64,000 bases of DNA, taken from the NCBI RefSeq assembly GCF_006715635.1, contig NZ_VFNP01000001.1, positions 868,001 to 932,000 of the forward strand, in the 5' to 3' direction. Position 1 is the first letter of the stretch. Each line of letters begins with the position of its first letter. This DNA is from Streptomyces sp. SLBN-118 (lineage in GTDB: Bacteria > Actinomycetota > Actinomycetes > Streptomycetales > Streptomycetaceae). The notes below the pieces were generated by a model. The model saw nothing but the letters and a program-made list of their open reading frames with translations. It made no database searches and was not told where the DNA came from. This document shows, piece by piece, positions 51,584 to 59,702 of this stretch. A program made the position numbers and the translations under genes.

Positions 51584-52638
51584 TGACGGCAGTCCAGAAC
51601 CAGAACCCACCGGTCAAGCCGGTCAGGCGCCGTGGACCCTCGGTCATCACGCGGGCTCTGGAAAGCCCAAGGCTCGGCTGGGGCGGGCTCGCGATCGGCC
51701 TGCTGGCCCCGTTCGTGACCGCCACCCCCTATGCACTGAACGTGATGACCAGCGCGGCGGTCTTTGTGATGCTCGCCGTCGGGCTGAACATCGTCGTCGG
51801 CTACTGCGGCCTGCTCGACCTCGGCTTCGCCGCCTTCCTCGCCGTCGGGGCGTACACCGGCGGCATACTCGCCACGCGGCTGAACCTCCCCCTGCTGGCC
51901 ACCGTGCCCGTCGTCGTTGTGGTGACGGTGGTGGCCGGAGTGGTGATCGGAGGCCCGACGCTACGGCTGCGCAGCGACTATCTGGCGATCGTCACCCTCG
52001 GCTTCGGGGAGATCATCCGGATCGTCGCCAACAACCTGGACATCACCGGCGGTCCTTCGGGGATCTACGGCATCCCCGGGCTGCTCGGCGACACGCTCTC
52101 CGATCCGGTCGTCTTCTACTACGCCACCGTGGTGATCGTCGCGGTTGCGGTGCTGTTCGCCGCCCGGCTCGGCCGCTCCCGTATCGGCCGTGCCTGGCGG
52201 TTCGTCCGGGAGGACGAGGATGCGGCCGAAGCCAGCGGAGTCAATACGTACCGGGTCAAACTGGCGGCCTATGTCGCGGGCGCGGTCTGGGGAGGGCTCT
52301 CCGGCGTCCTGTTCGCCGCCCAGCTGTCGGCGGTGTCCCCTGCCAGCTTCACGTTCCTGCAGTCCGCCCTCGTCCTGATGGCGGTCGTGCTCGGCGGCAT
52401 GGGCTCCACCCGCGGTGTCGTGGTCGGCGCCGTCGTCATCAGCCTGCTCCCCGAACTGCTGCGGGACCTGGCGGACTACCGGTTCTTCGTGTTCGGCATG
52501 CTCCTCATCGTCGTGATGCTGCTCCGTCCCCAAGGCCTGTGGCCGCACCGCGTACGCGACCCCGACGACATGGCGTCCCGTGCCCCCAGCACGCTCGGCG
52601 TTCCCGTGACCGCCTCGTCGGCGAAGGAAGACGAATGA
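51583..52638 (+). CDS. livM: LIV-type ABC importer, permease LivM
   Basis: 351 residues from ATG 51583 (GTG 51580 also possible), overlapping the livH stop. A polar head precedes the spans. VGLNIVVGYCGLLDLGFAAF is the LivM signature, LRLRSDYLAIVTLGFGEIIR the coupling region, and GSTRGVVVGAVVISLLPELL the penultimate span. A tail of ~30 polar residues follows LRPQGLW. Confidence 0.94.
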   Translation: MTAVQNQNPPVKPVRRRGPSVITRALESPRLGWGGLAIGLLAPFVTATPYALNVMTSAAVFVMLAVGLNIVVGYCGLLDLGFAAFLAVGAYTGGILATRLNLPLLATVPVVVVVTVVAGVVIGGPTLRLRSDYLAIVTLGFGEIIRIVANNLDITGGPSGIYGIPGLLGDTLSDPVVFYYATVVIVAVAVLFAARLGRSRIGRAWRFVREDEDAAEASGVNTYRVKLAAYVAGAVWGGLSGVLFAAQLSAVSPASFTFLQSALVLMAVVLGGMGSTRGVVVGAVVISLLPELLRDLADYRFFVFGMLLIVVMLLRPQGLWPHRVRDPDDMASRAPSTLGVPVTASSAKEDE

Positions 52639-53453
52639 TTCTCGAAGTCAAGGATTTGCGGCTGGCCTTCGGGGGAGTCCGCGCTGTCGACGGCCTCACC
52701 TTCTCGGTCGGCGAGAGTGAGATCGTCTCGGTCATCGGCCCCAATGGTGCGGGGAAGACGTCCGCGTTCAACTGCGTCAGCGGGTTCTACAAGCCGACCG
52801 GGGGTACGGTCCGGCTGGCGGGTCAGGACGTGACGGGCCGGCGCCCGTCGGCGATCGCCGCCTGTGGCCTCGCTCGTACCTTTCAGAACCTGAGGCTGTT
52901 CGGCGAGCTGTCGGTGCTGGACAACGTACGGGCGGGCACGCATCTGTGGCTGCGGCAGAGAGCCGTCGACGCGTTGTTTCACACCCCCCGCTACCGTCGC
53001 AGCGAGCGCGAGGCCACCGACGAGGCCAACAAGTGGCTCGACTTCGTCGAGCTGCGCGGTGACCGCGGCGGCCTCGTCCGCAACCTCCCCTACGGCGAGC
53101 AGCGCCGCGTGGAGATCGCCCGTGCTCTCGCCCGGCGGCCGAAGCTGCTCCTGCTGGACGAGCCGGCCGCAGGGCTCAACCACGGCGAGAAGGCCGAACT
53201 GCTCACCCTGATCCGCCGGATCCAGGAACTGGGCATGGCGATTGCGCTGATCGAACACGACATGGGCCTGGTCATGGAGGTGTCCGAGCGGGTGGTCGTC
53301 CTGAACTTCGGCAAGGAGATCGCGGACGGCCGTCCGGACGACGTGCGACGCGACCCGGCGGTCATCGAGGCGTACCTCGGCCGGGATGCCGACGACGACG
53401 AGGTCCACGCCGCTCGCACGGAACTCGTGGGGGAAGGAGCACAGCATGCTTGA
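52635..53453 (+). CDS. livG: LIV-type ABC importer, ATPase LivG
   Basis: 272 residues, ATGA-coupled. Walker A is GPNGAGKTSAFNCVSG, the Q-loop region ARTFQNLRLFGELSVLDNV, the signature is altered to LPYGEQRRVEIARALA as in all LivG proteins, Walker B is LLLLDEPAAGLNHGE, and the switch is IALIEHDMGLVMEVSE. A 20-residue acidic tail (DADDDEVHAARTELVGEG) extends beyond the usual end. Confidence 0.94.
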   Translation: MILEVKDLRLAFGGVRAVDGLTFSVGESEIVSVIGPNGAGKTSAFNCVSGFYKPTGGTVRLAGQDVTGRRPSAIAACGLARTFQNLRLFGELSVLDNVRAGTHLWLRQRAVDALFHTPRYRRSEREATDEANKWLDFVELRGDRGGLVRNLPYGEQRRVEIARALARRPKLLLLDEPAAGLNHGEKAELLTLIRRIQELGMAIALIEHDMGLVMEVSERVVVLNFGKEIADGRPDDVRRDPAVIEAYLGRDADDDEVHAARTELVGEGAQHA

Positions 53454-54156
53454 GATCCACGGCCTGGAAGTCAGATACGGAGGAGTGCAGGCGCTGCGCG
53501 GCCTCGACCTCACCGTCGGCGAAGGGGAGACCGTCGCCTTGCTCGGCAACAACGGCGCCGGCAAGACCACGACGCTGTCCGCCGTGTCAGGACTGGTCAA
53601 ACCCGCTGCGGGCCGCATCGTGCACGAGGGCGAGGACATCACCAGGACGTCTCCGCCGAAGATCGTCGCACGCGGGGTGGTTCACGTCCCCGAGGGGCGG
53701 CGGATCTTCAGCACGCTGACGGTGCACGAGAACCTGCTGATCGGCGGATATCTGGTGCGCGACGGGGCCGAACTGGCCCGACGGGTCGACGAGGTGTACG
53801 AACTGCTGCCCCGGCTGGCCGAGAGGCGGACCCAGCACGGCGGGACGCTGTCCGGCGGCGAACAGCAGATGCTCGCCATGGGCAGGGCCCTCGTCGCCCG
53901 CCCCCGCCTGCTGATGCTCGACGAACCGTCGATGGGGCTTGCCCCGCTCATGGTCGCCGCCGTGATGGAGGTGATCCGGGACATCAACCGCGGGGGCACC
54001 GCCGTGCTCCTCGTCGAACAGAACGCCAAGGGGGCGCTGAAGATCGCGCACCGTGCGTATGTGATCGAGAACGGTGAAACGGTACTGGAGGGGGCTGCGG
54101 CCGAACTGTCCGCCGACTCCCGCGTCGCCGAGGCCTATCTGGGCGGGGTCTCGTGA
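53446..54156 (+). CDS. livF: LIV-type ABC importer, ATPase LivF
   Basis: 236 residues starting within the last codons of livG, behind GGGGAAGGAG. Walker A is GNNGAGKTTTLSAVSG, with VVHVPEGRRIFSTLTVHENL, signature LSGGEQQMLAMGRALV, Walker B LLMLDEPSMGLAPL, and switch VLLVEQNAKGALKIAH. Last gene of the importer operon; convergent with the first GntR gene 32 bases away. Confidence 0.94.
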   Translation: MLEIHGLEVRYGGVQALRGLDLTVGEGETVALLGNNGAGKTTTLSAVSGLVKPAAGRIVHEGEDITRTSPPKIVARGVVHVPEGRRIFSTLTVHENLLIGGYLVRDGAELARRVDEVYELLPRLAERRTQHGGTLSGGEQQMLAMGRALVARPRLLMLDEPSMGLAPLMVAAVMEVIRDINRGGTAVLLVEQNAKGALKIAHRAYVIENGETVLEGAAAELSADSRVAEAYLGGVS

Positions 54157-54188
54157 CCCCTCTCAACGCCGGCGCTACGCCCGACAAT

Positions 54189-54911
54189 TCAGGCGGAGCG
54201 CTTCCCCGTGCCGCGCGCCGCTCGCTTGGTTCCGGCCGAGGACGTCTCGCCCCTGCCCGCCCACAGGGAGCGGACATGTCCCAGGTGCCTGGCCATGCAC
54301 TTCTCCGCACCCTTCGCGTCACCCGCGAGCATCAGGTCGAGGAGCTCCAGGTGCTCCTCGGCCGAGGGAATCAGCTCGCCGCCCTCGTCCAGGGCGGTGA
54401 GCCCGTACAAGCGCGAGCGCTTGCGCAGGTCACCGACGGTCTCGACGAGGCGGTCGTTTCCTGAAAGGCCGAGGAGCGTCAGATGGAACTCCAGGTCGGC
54501 CTCCAGGTACCCGATCACGTCGTGGTCACGGGCCGCCCGAACGATCTCCTCGGCGACCGGGCGCAGCGCTTCCAACTCCTCGCGTGTGGCGCTGCGGGTG
54601 ATCCGGCCCACCGTGGGGATCTCGATCAGGGCGCGGATCTCGGTGTACTGATCGAGGTCGCGCTCGTTGATTTCGGTGACCCGGAAGCCTTTGTTACGGA
54701 CGGGCTCGACCAGGCCCTCGCGGGCGAGGTCGAGCATCGCCTCCCGCACGGGCGTGGCGGAGACGCCGAAGTCCTCAGCGAGCGTCGGCGCCGAATACAC
54801 GACGCCCGGACGGAGCTCTCCGGAGATCAGGGCGGCCCGAAGGGCGCTGCTCACCTGGTCGCGCAGCCGCTCCCGGGTGGCGTTGAGATCGGTGTGCTTC
54901 AGGTGCCCCAT
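54189..54911 (-). CDS. GntR-family regulator, FCD type (copy 1)
   Basis: 240 residues from ATG 54911. The N-terminal winged HTH reads LRAALISGELRPGVVYSAPT and LAEDFGVSATPVREAMLDLA. The C-terminal FCD ligand domain keeps its metal/ligand-binding residues in YTEIRALIE (Asp/Arg helix), LEADLEFHLTLL (His) and SAEEHLELLDLMLAGDA (His). It is nearly the same protein as copy 2 at 56525; differences cluster in the last ~25 residues. FCD regulators usually repress catabolic operons until the substrate or an intermediate binds. Confidence 0.93.
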   Translation of the reverse strand: MGHLKHTDLNATRERLRDQVSSALRAALISGELRPGVVYSAPTLAEDFGVSATPVREAMLDLAREGLVEPVRNKGFRVTEINERDLDQYTEIRALIEIPTVGRITRSATREELEALRPVAEEIVRAARDHDVIGYLEADLEFHLTLLGLSGNDRLVETVGDLRKRSRLYGLTALDEGGELIPSAEEHLELLDLMLAGDAKGAEKCMARHLGHVRSLWAGRGETSSAGTKRAARGTGKRSA

Positions 54912-54950
54912 GGAGGTGATGATCCCTTCGGTTCGGTATGAACCCAACGT

Positions 54951-54965
54951 ACAGTGTCACGTTGT
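54951..54965. promoter_or_regulatory. Element ACAGTGTCACGTTGT before GntR copy 1
   Basis: Aligned with ACAATGTCATATTGT at 57285-57299, the same position relative to GntR copy 2. It overlaps the stop of the ALDH remnant. Arms are partly degenerate here. Autoregulation by the GntR proteins is inferred. Confidence 0.4.
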
Positions 54966-55040
54966 TTTGGGAGGTGACAGGGTGTGCGTCCGGCTGGAGG
55001 TGTAGAACTCCAGGTCGGCGCGGCCCTGTTCGTGCGGCCC
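54957..55040 (-). pseudogene. C-terminal remnant of an aldehyde dehydrogenase gene
   Basis: Reads GPHEQGRADLEFYTSSRTHT followed by LSPPKTT and stop. It matches the C-terminus of the intact ALDH at 57291 (GPREQGRAALEFYTSSRTYT...) at 21 of 27 positions. Upstream of the Gly-Pro the match ends and a hairpin from the neighbouring S33 gene begins. It is a 3' stump of a second ALDH gene, left by rearrangement after duplication with the adjacent GntR gene. Confidence 0.85.
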
Positions 55041-55051
55041 GCGACAAAGGA

Positions 55052-55084
55052 CTGTGTCCCGGCTGCCGTGGAGCCGGGGCACAG
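55052..55084 (-). terminator. Terminator hairpin after the S33 gene
   Basis: CTGTGTCCCGGCT (55052-55064) pairs with AGCCGGGGCACAG (55072-55084), 12 of 13 Watson-Crick plus one G-U-like position, loop seven bases. It lies 47 bases below the S33 stop. Confidence 0.6.
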
Positions 55085-55130
55085 CTGTGCGCGTTGCGCT
55101 GCGTGGTAGTCGACGGACAGGACGGGTGGG

Positions 55131-56396
55131 TTACGCGCGGCCTGCGGCGAGGTCCATCAGGCGGGCCAGCACCCGGCCTCCGGAGGAGGAGATCCCGTCG
55201 TGTTCCCACTCATTGGTGACCCATACACGGGTGGCGCGGACCTCGCGCGCGGTGCGCAGGGAGAGTCCGGCGTCGACGTACATGTCGTCGTGGTAGACGA
55301 TCGCCGCGAGGGGGACCTCGTTGGCGGCGAGGCGGTGGGGGTCGTACAGCGGCGGCCAGCCTGTGTGTTCGGCCAGTAGGTCGGCAGCGTCCGCGAAGGG
55401 CCGTAGGCCCGTGATCTCGCGGAACATCCAGGGGTAGATCATTTCTGCGGTCAGGAGGAGGGGGTCCGCCTCTTCGGTGAATTCGGAGAAGTCGGCGAGG
55501 GCCCGGGAGGCTGCCCAGCCGGTCGGGCCGGCGCCCTGCCCGTAGAGCGTCTCCTGCATCACGGCGAACAGCGGGTTGTCGGTGAAGCCGGTCTGGTTCA
55601 TCACCTGATGGAGGAAGGTGTCGGTCAACTCGCCATCGGCGTCCACGGATTCATCGAGCAGCCAGTGGAGCCGTTCGAAGCCGTCGCCCATGCCGAGGGC
55701 GAGGCCGAGGGTGCGCAGACGGCGGGTGGTGAGCCGGTCCCCATCGGGCAACCGGACCGCTCCGGTCGCGAGGAGATCGGAGATCTTGCGGAGGCGGGAG
55801 GCGTCCTGCGGGTAGCGGGCATAGAAATCAAGGACCCGGTCCCGGACCCGTGGGTAGGTGCGGGCGTACACGTCGTCGGCGGTGGCGGCGAGCCCGGGAA
55901 GACCACCGGTCACGTAGCAGGCCCGCAGGCCCTCGGGCGCCCGGGAGAGGTAGGTGAGGGTGATGAAGCCGCCGTAGCTCTGGCCGAGCGTTTCCCAGGG
56001 TTCGTCACCGCAGAGGCGACGGCGGATCAGTTCGGCGTCGGCAACGATCGAATCGGCACGGAAGTGGCCGAGATACGCGGCGAGCCGGGCGGGGGAACCG
56101 AAGCGGGAGGCGACCCGAGCGGTGACCGGTGTGGAACGGCCCGTGCCTCGCTGGTCGAGCAGGAGCACCCGGTGGGTCTTGAGCGCCCTGGCCAGCCAGC
56201 CGGGTGAACCGGCTGACGGGCGGGGCGACTTGCCGCCCGGACCGCCCTGCAGATAGAGCAGCCAGGGCAGCCGCTCGCCCGTACGAGCCGGGTCGACGAC
56301 CTCGCGGGCGAAGATCTGGATGTCCGGCCCGCCCGGGGCGGAGTGGTCCAGGGGAACGGTGACGACGTGGTCGACGGTCGCGTTGGCGGGATTCAT
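55131..56396 (-). CDS. Prolyl aminopeptidase-like alpha/beta hydrolase, S33 (copy 2)
   Basis: 421 residues from ATG 56396. GGPGG at residues ~51-55, DQRGTGRS at ~81-88, and GQSYGG with nucleophile Ser140 are the S33 proline iminopeptidase motifs. The C-terminal part carries AAIVYHDDMYVDAGLSLRTA and EWEHDG. No signal peptide, so it trims imported peptides inside the cell. An exact TGTGAAATGTCACA operator (on the minus strand) stands 37 bases before the start, tying it to the importers and Hyp genes. A paralogue is at 1222 and a stump of a third copy at 42950. Confidence 0.92.
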   Translation of the reverse strand: MNPANATVDHVVTVPLDHSAPGGPDIQIFAREVVDPARTGERLPWLLYLQGGPGGKSPRPSAGSPGWLARALKTHRVLLLDQRGTGRSTPVTARVASRFGSPARLAAYLGHFRADSIVADAELIRRRLCGDEPWETLGQSYGGFITLTYLSRAPEGLRACYVTGGLPGLAATADDVYARTYPRVRDRVLDFYARYPQDASRLRKISDLLATGAVRLPDGDRLTTRRLRTLGLALGMGDGFERLHWLLDESVDADGELTDTFLHQVMNQTGFTDNPLFAVMQETLYGQGAGPTGWAASRALADFSEFTEEADPLLLTAEMIYPWMFREITGLRPFADAADLLAEHTGWPPLYDPHRLAANEVPLAAIVYHDDMYVDAGLSLRTAREVRATRVWVTNEWEHDGISSSGGRVLARLMDLAAGRA

Positions 56397-56432
56397 GGTC
56401 CCTTTCTTGGCCCAGGGGGCCGCAGCATGAAG

Positions 56433-56446
56433 TGTGACATTTCACA
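56433..56446. promoter_or_regulatory. Operator TGTGAAATGTCACA (site 4, minus orientation), S33 gene
   Basis: Exact 14-mer read on the minus strand (TGTGACATTTCACA on plus). It is also framed by an outer inverted repeat CAGCATG (56423-56429) / CATGCTG (56452-56458). Confidence 0.7.
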
Positions 56447-56490
56447 GTCAGCATGCTGTGACCAGCCGTCGGCGGGGAGCCCCCGCCTCC

Positions 56491-56509
56491 CCATAACCCC
56501 AGGTTATGG
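56491..56509. promoter_or_regulatory. LysR-type dyad CATAAC-N5-GTTATG (copy 3), before the S33 gene
   Basis: CCATAAC-CCCAG-GTTATGG, exact arms. It lies 95 bases before the S33 start and 45 bases upstream of its TGTGAAATGTCACA operator. This is the same arrangement as at the oligopeptide importer, where the gap is 51 bases. Confidence 0.6.
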
Positions 56510-56524
56510 AGGGCCCCTGCCGTC

Positions 56525-57244
56525 TCAGTGGGCTGCGGTTTGCCCCGACCGGGCCCGCACCCTGCCGGACTTCGCCGCGGTCTCGCTCTTGGCCCAGAGC
56601 GAGCGGACATGTCCCAGGTGCCTGGCCATGCACTTCTCCGCGCCCTTGGCATCGCCCGCGAGCATCAGGTCGAGGAGTTCCAGGTGCTCTTCGGCCGAGG
56701 GAATCAGCTCGCCTCGCTCGTCCAGGGCGGTGAGCCCGTACAGGCGCGAGCGCTTGCGCAGGTCACCGACGGTCTCGACGAGGCGGTCGTTGCCGGAGAG
56801 GGCGAGGAGCGTCAGATGGAACTGCCGGTCGGCCTCCAGGTATCCGATCAGGTCGTGGTCACGGGCGGCCCGGACGATCTCCTCGGCGACCGGGCGCAGC
56901 GCTTCCAAATCCTCGCGTGTGGCGCTGCGGGTGATCCGGCCGACCATGGGGATCTCGATCAGCGCACGGATCTCGGTGTACTGATCGAGGTCGCGCTCGT
57001 TGACTTCGGTGACCCGGAAGCCCTTGTTGCGCACGGGCTCGACCAGGCCCTCACGGGCCAGGTCGAGCATCGCCTCCCGCACGGGCGTGGCGGAGATACC
57101 GAAGTCCTCGGCAAGGACCGGCGCCGAATACACCTCACCGGGCCGCAGCTCACCGGAGATCAGGGCGGCCCGCAGAGCGTGGGCGACCTGGTCACGCAGC
57201 CGCTCCCGGGTGGCGCTGAGATCGCGGTGCTTCAGGTGCCCCAT
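56525..57244 (-). CDS. GntR-family regulator, FCD type (copy 2)
   Basis: 239 residues from ATG 57244. HTH as in copy 1 (LAEDFGISATPVREAMLDLA), FCD domain with YTEIRALIE, LEADRQFHLTLL and SAEEHLELLDLM. It follows the ALDH gene by 46 bases in the same direction and is probably read with the Hyp catabolic operon or from its own element at 57285. A GntR regulator also controls hydroxyproline genes in rhizobia (HypR), which supports the same job here. Confidence 0.93.
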   Translation of the reverse strand: MGHLKHRDLSATRERLRDQVAHALRAALISGELRPGEVYSAPVLAEDFGISATPVREAMLDLAREGLVEPVRNKGFRVTEVNERDLDQYTEIRALIEIPMVGRITRSATREDLEALRPVAEEIVRAARDHDLIGYLEADRQFHLTLLALSGNDRLVETVGDLRKRSRLYGLTALDERGELIPSAEEHLELLDLMLAGDAKGAEKCMARHLGHVRSLWAKSETAAKSGRVRARSGQTAAH

Positions 57245-57284
57245 AACGGTGGTGATCCTTTCATGCCGAGCAGGTCGGCATCCT

Positions 57285-57299
57285 ACAATGTCATATTGT
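57285..57299. promoter_or_regulatory. Dyad ACAAT-GTCAT-ATTGT before GntR copy 2
   Basis: Perfect five-base arms around five bases, overlapping the ALDH stop codon and 41 bases before the GntR start. The spacing and AT-rich arms suit a FadR/FCD-type operator. Confidence 0.5.
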
Positions 57300-58673
57300 T
57301 CTTGCAGGTGACAGGGTGTAGGTCCGGCTGGAGGTGTAAAACTCCAGTGCCGCCCGGCCCTGTTCGCGCGGCCCGTGGCTGGATGTCTTGGCGCCTCCGA
57401 ACGGCAGGTGGAAGTCGACGCCGGTGGACGGCGCGTTGATCCTGATCATCCCGGTGTCGAGCCGGTCGAACCCGTGCAGGGCCGTGTCCAGGTCGGCGGT
57501 GTGCACCGAAGTGACCAGGCCGTACGGCACCGAGTTGCCGATCCGGACCGCGTGGGCCAGGTCGTCGGCGGGCAGCAGCGCCGCGACCGGTCCGAAGACC
57601 TCCTCGCGCAGCAGCCGGTGCCCCGGGGGGACCTTCTCGACCAGAGTCGGGGCCGCATACCAGCCAGGCCTGTCGGGCACGGTGCCGCCGGCCAGCGCGC
57701 ACAGGCCGTGCCAGGCGTCGCAGACCTGGTCGCGGGCGTGCTGGTTGATCAGCGGCCCGCACACAGTCGCCGCATCGGACGGATCGCCGACCTGGACGGC
57801 CCGCAGTGCCTCCGAGAGCGCCTCGCGCAGGGGGTCCAGGGCCGCGCCGACCGCGATCACCCGGCTGGTGGCGGTGCACTTCTGGCCCGCGTACCCGGCG
57901 ATCGAGGCGGCGATGTGGGTTGCGGCCTGCTCGATGTCCGCGTCCGGGAGGACGATGGCCGCGTTCAGGCCGCCCATCTCGGCCTGGACCGGGATGCCCC
58001 GGGCCGTGGCGGCACGCGCGACGGCCTGGCCCACGGCGGTCGAACCGGTGAAGGAGACGACATCGGCGGAGGAGACGAGCGCGTTCCCCTCGGTCGCCCC
58101 GCCGGGCAGGACGGTGAACACCCCTGCCGGCAGGGCCCGCTGGATGATCTCGCCCAGGCGCCCGGCACAGGCGGTGGCCTCGGGGGCGGGCTTGAGGACG
58201 ACCGCGTTCCCGGCCGCGAGCGCCGGGGCGGCCTTCCAGCTCGGAATGGCGAAGGGAAAGTTCCAGGGCGTGATCAGTCCGGCCGCGCCGTGCGGCCGGC
58301 GGCGGGTGAGCAGCAGGCCGGGGCCCACGGCGGTCTCGTGGACGGCGCCGACGGGCTCGTAGGGGGCCTGGGCGTAGTAGCGCCAGATCGCAGCCGTGCG
58401 GACGACTTCGGCGCGGGCTTCGGCGCGGGGCTTGCCCACCTCCCGGACGGCGAGCGCGGTCAGCTCGGCCTCCGCGGCATCGATGGCGTCGGCGACCTCA
58501 CCGAGGGCGGCCGAGCGGGCGGCCGCCCCGCCGAGCAGCCATCCCGGCTGGGCGGCGCGCGCCCGGTCCACGGCGTCGACCGCCGCGAAGGCGCCGGGCG
58601 CCGGAATCTGCAGGAGTACGTCGGACGGGTCGGCCGGATTGCGCGATGCGATGAGGGATTCGGTGGCGGTCAC
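57291..58673 (-). CDS. Aldehyde dehydrogenase, probable 2-oxoglutarate semialdehyde dehydrogenase
   Basis: 460 residues from GTG 58673, whose GTGA overlaps the stop of the epimerase gene. The cofactor region is WNFPFAIPSWKAAPALAAGN and KPAPEATA, SFTGSTAVG at ~207-215, catalytic Glu232 in QAEMGGLNA and nucleophile Cys266 in YAGQKCTATSRV. NEVFGPVAALL-type motif EEVFGP follows near residue 375. In the hydroxyproline pathway the last step oxidises 2-oxoglutarate semialdehyde to 2-oxoglutarate. The neighbours point to that substrate; the motifs only show ALDH. Confidence 0.9.
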   Translation of the reverse strand: MTATESLIASRNPADPSDVLLQIPAPGAFAAVDAVDRARAAQPGWLLGGAAARSAALGEVADAIDAAEAELTALAVREVGKPRAEARAEVVRTAAIWRYYAQAPYEPVGAVHETAVGPGLLLTRRRPHGAAGLITPWNFPFAIPSWKAAPALAAGNAVVLKPAPEATACAGRLGEIIQRALPAGVFTVLPGGATEGNALVSSADVVSFTGSTAVGQAVARAATARGIPVQAEMGGLNAAIVLPDADIEQAATHIAASIAGYAGQKCTATSRVIAVGAALDPLREALSEALRAVQVGDPSDAATVCGPLINQHARDQVCDAWHGLCALAGGTVPDRPGWYAAPTLVEKVPPGHRLLREEVFGPVAALLPADDLAHAVRIGNSVPYGLVTSVHTADLDTALHGFDRLDTGMIRINAPSTGVDFHLPFGGAKTSSHGPREQGRAALEFYTSSRTYTLSPARTI

Positions 58674-59674
58674 AGGAGGAAACCTCCGGGGAAGGGGTCG
58701 TCCGGGTCGAGGAAGTACTGGGCGGTGCCGGTGATCCAGGCGCGGCCGGTAACGGTCGGCACGACGGCGGGCAGCCCGCCGACAGTGGTCTTCTCGATCA
58801 GGCGGCCGGTGAAGCGGGTTCCGATGAAGGACTCGTTGACGAAGTCGCGGCCGAGGGGCAGTTGCCTGCGCGCGTACAGCTGGGCCATCCGGGCCGACGT
58901 GCCCGTGCCGCACGGGGAGCGGTCGAACCAGCCGGGATGGATGGCCATCGCATGCCGGGAATGGCGGGCGTTGGAGCCGGAAGCGGCCAGGTACACATGC
59001 TTGACTCCGGCGATCTCCGGTTGCTCGGGGTGCACGGGCCGCTGTGGCGAGGCGTTGATCGCGTCCATGATGGCCAGCCCGGCGGCCAACAGCTCGTCCT
59101 TGCGCGTGCGGTCGAACGGCAGCCCCAGCGCGTCGAGTTCCACGAAGGCGTAGAAGTTCCCGCCGAACGCCAGGTCATAGGTGACCGTGCCGTGGCCGGG
59201 CACGGAGATCTTGTTGTCCAGAGCCGCGCAGAAGGCCGGCACATTGGTGAACGTGACGGCTGTGGCCGCGCCGTCCGCCACCTGGACCTCGACGGTCACG
59301 AGCCCCGCCGGGGTGTCGAGCCGGACCGTGGTGACCGGTTCGCTCACCGGCACCATGCCCGTCTCGACGAGTACGGTGGCGACCCCGATGGTGCCGTGTC
59401 CGCACATCGGGAGGAGCCCTGAGACCTCGATGTAGAGGACTCCGAAATCGGCGTCGGGGCGGGTGGGCGGCTGGAGGATGGCACCGCTCATGGCGGCATG
59501 GCCACGTGGCTCGTACATCAGGAGCGTCCGGATGTGGTCGAGGTGCTCGATGAAGTGCAGCCTGCGCTCGGCCATGGTGGCGCCGGGGATGACCCCGATG
59601 CCACCGGTGATCACCCGCGTGGGCATGCCCTCGGTGTGTGAGTCGACTGCGTGGAAGACATGGCGCGTACGCAC
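58670..59674 (-). CDS. 4-Hydroxyproline 2-epimerase (proline racemase family)
   Basis: 334 residues from GTG 59674, behind AAGGAAG. VDSHTEGMPTRVITGG near the start and the two catalytic thiols are all present: Cys91 in LLPMCGHGTIG and Cys255 in RSPCGTGTSARMA. Having both Cys fits racemase/epimerase chemistry; the trans-3-hydroxyproline dehydratase branch has Ser/Thr at the first site. The enzyme converts trans-4-hydroxy-L-proline to cis-4-hydroxy-D-proline. Flanked by DapA-type and ALDH genes of the same pathway. Confidence 0.93.
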   Translation of the reverse strand: MRTRHVFHAVDSHTEGMPTRVITGGIGVIPGATMAERRLHFIEHLDHIRTLLMYEPRGHAAMSGAILQPPTRPDADFGVLYIEVSGLLPMCGHGTIGVATVLVETGMVPVSEPVTTVRLDTPAGLVTVEVQVADGAATAVTFTNVPAFCAALDNKISVPGHGTVTYDLAFGGNFYAFVELDALGLPFDRTRKDELLAAGLAIMDAINASPQRPVHPEQPEIAGVKHVYLAASGSNARHSRHAMAIHPGWFDRSPCGTGTSARMAQLYARRQLPLGRDFVNESFIGTRFTGRLIEKTTVGGLPAVVPTVTGRAWITGTAQYFLDPDDPFPGGFLL

Positions 59675-59702
59675 GGGCTTCCTTTCGGTCAGCGGGCGGG
59701 TG

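Larger units (their letters stand above)
54189..55040. repeat. Duplicated segment, copy A (GntR 1 plus ALDH 3' stump)
   Basis: This ~850-base stretch corresponds to 56525-57375: the GntR coding region, the intergenic element ACARTGTCAYRTTGT, and the last ~27 codons of an aldehyde dehydrogenase run in the same order and orientation, with drift at synonymous sites. The similarity stops at about 55040. Confidence 0.8.
56525..57375. repeat. Duplicated segment, copy B (GntR 2 plus ALDH 3' end)
   Basis: The counterpart of 54189-55040. Here the ALDH gene continues intact beyond 57375, so this is the parental arrangement. Confidence 0.8.

Noticed and set aside
37473..56446. TGTGA...TCACA sites as CRP/cAMP-receptor sites
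   Set aside because: The CRP consensus has a six-base spacer between these arms; here it is consistently four. The distribution follows the Hyp island rather than global carbon genes.
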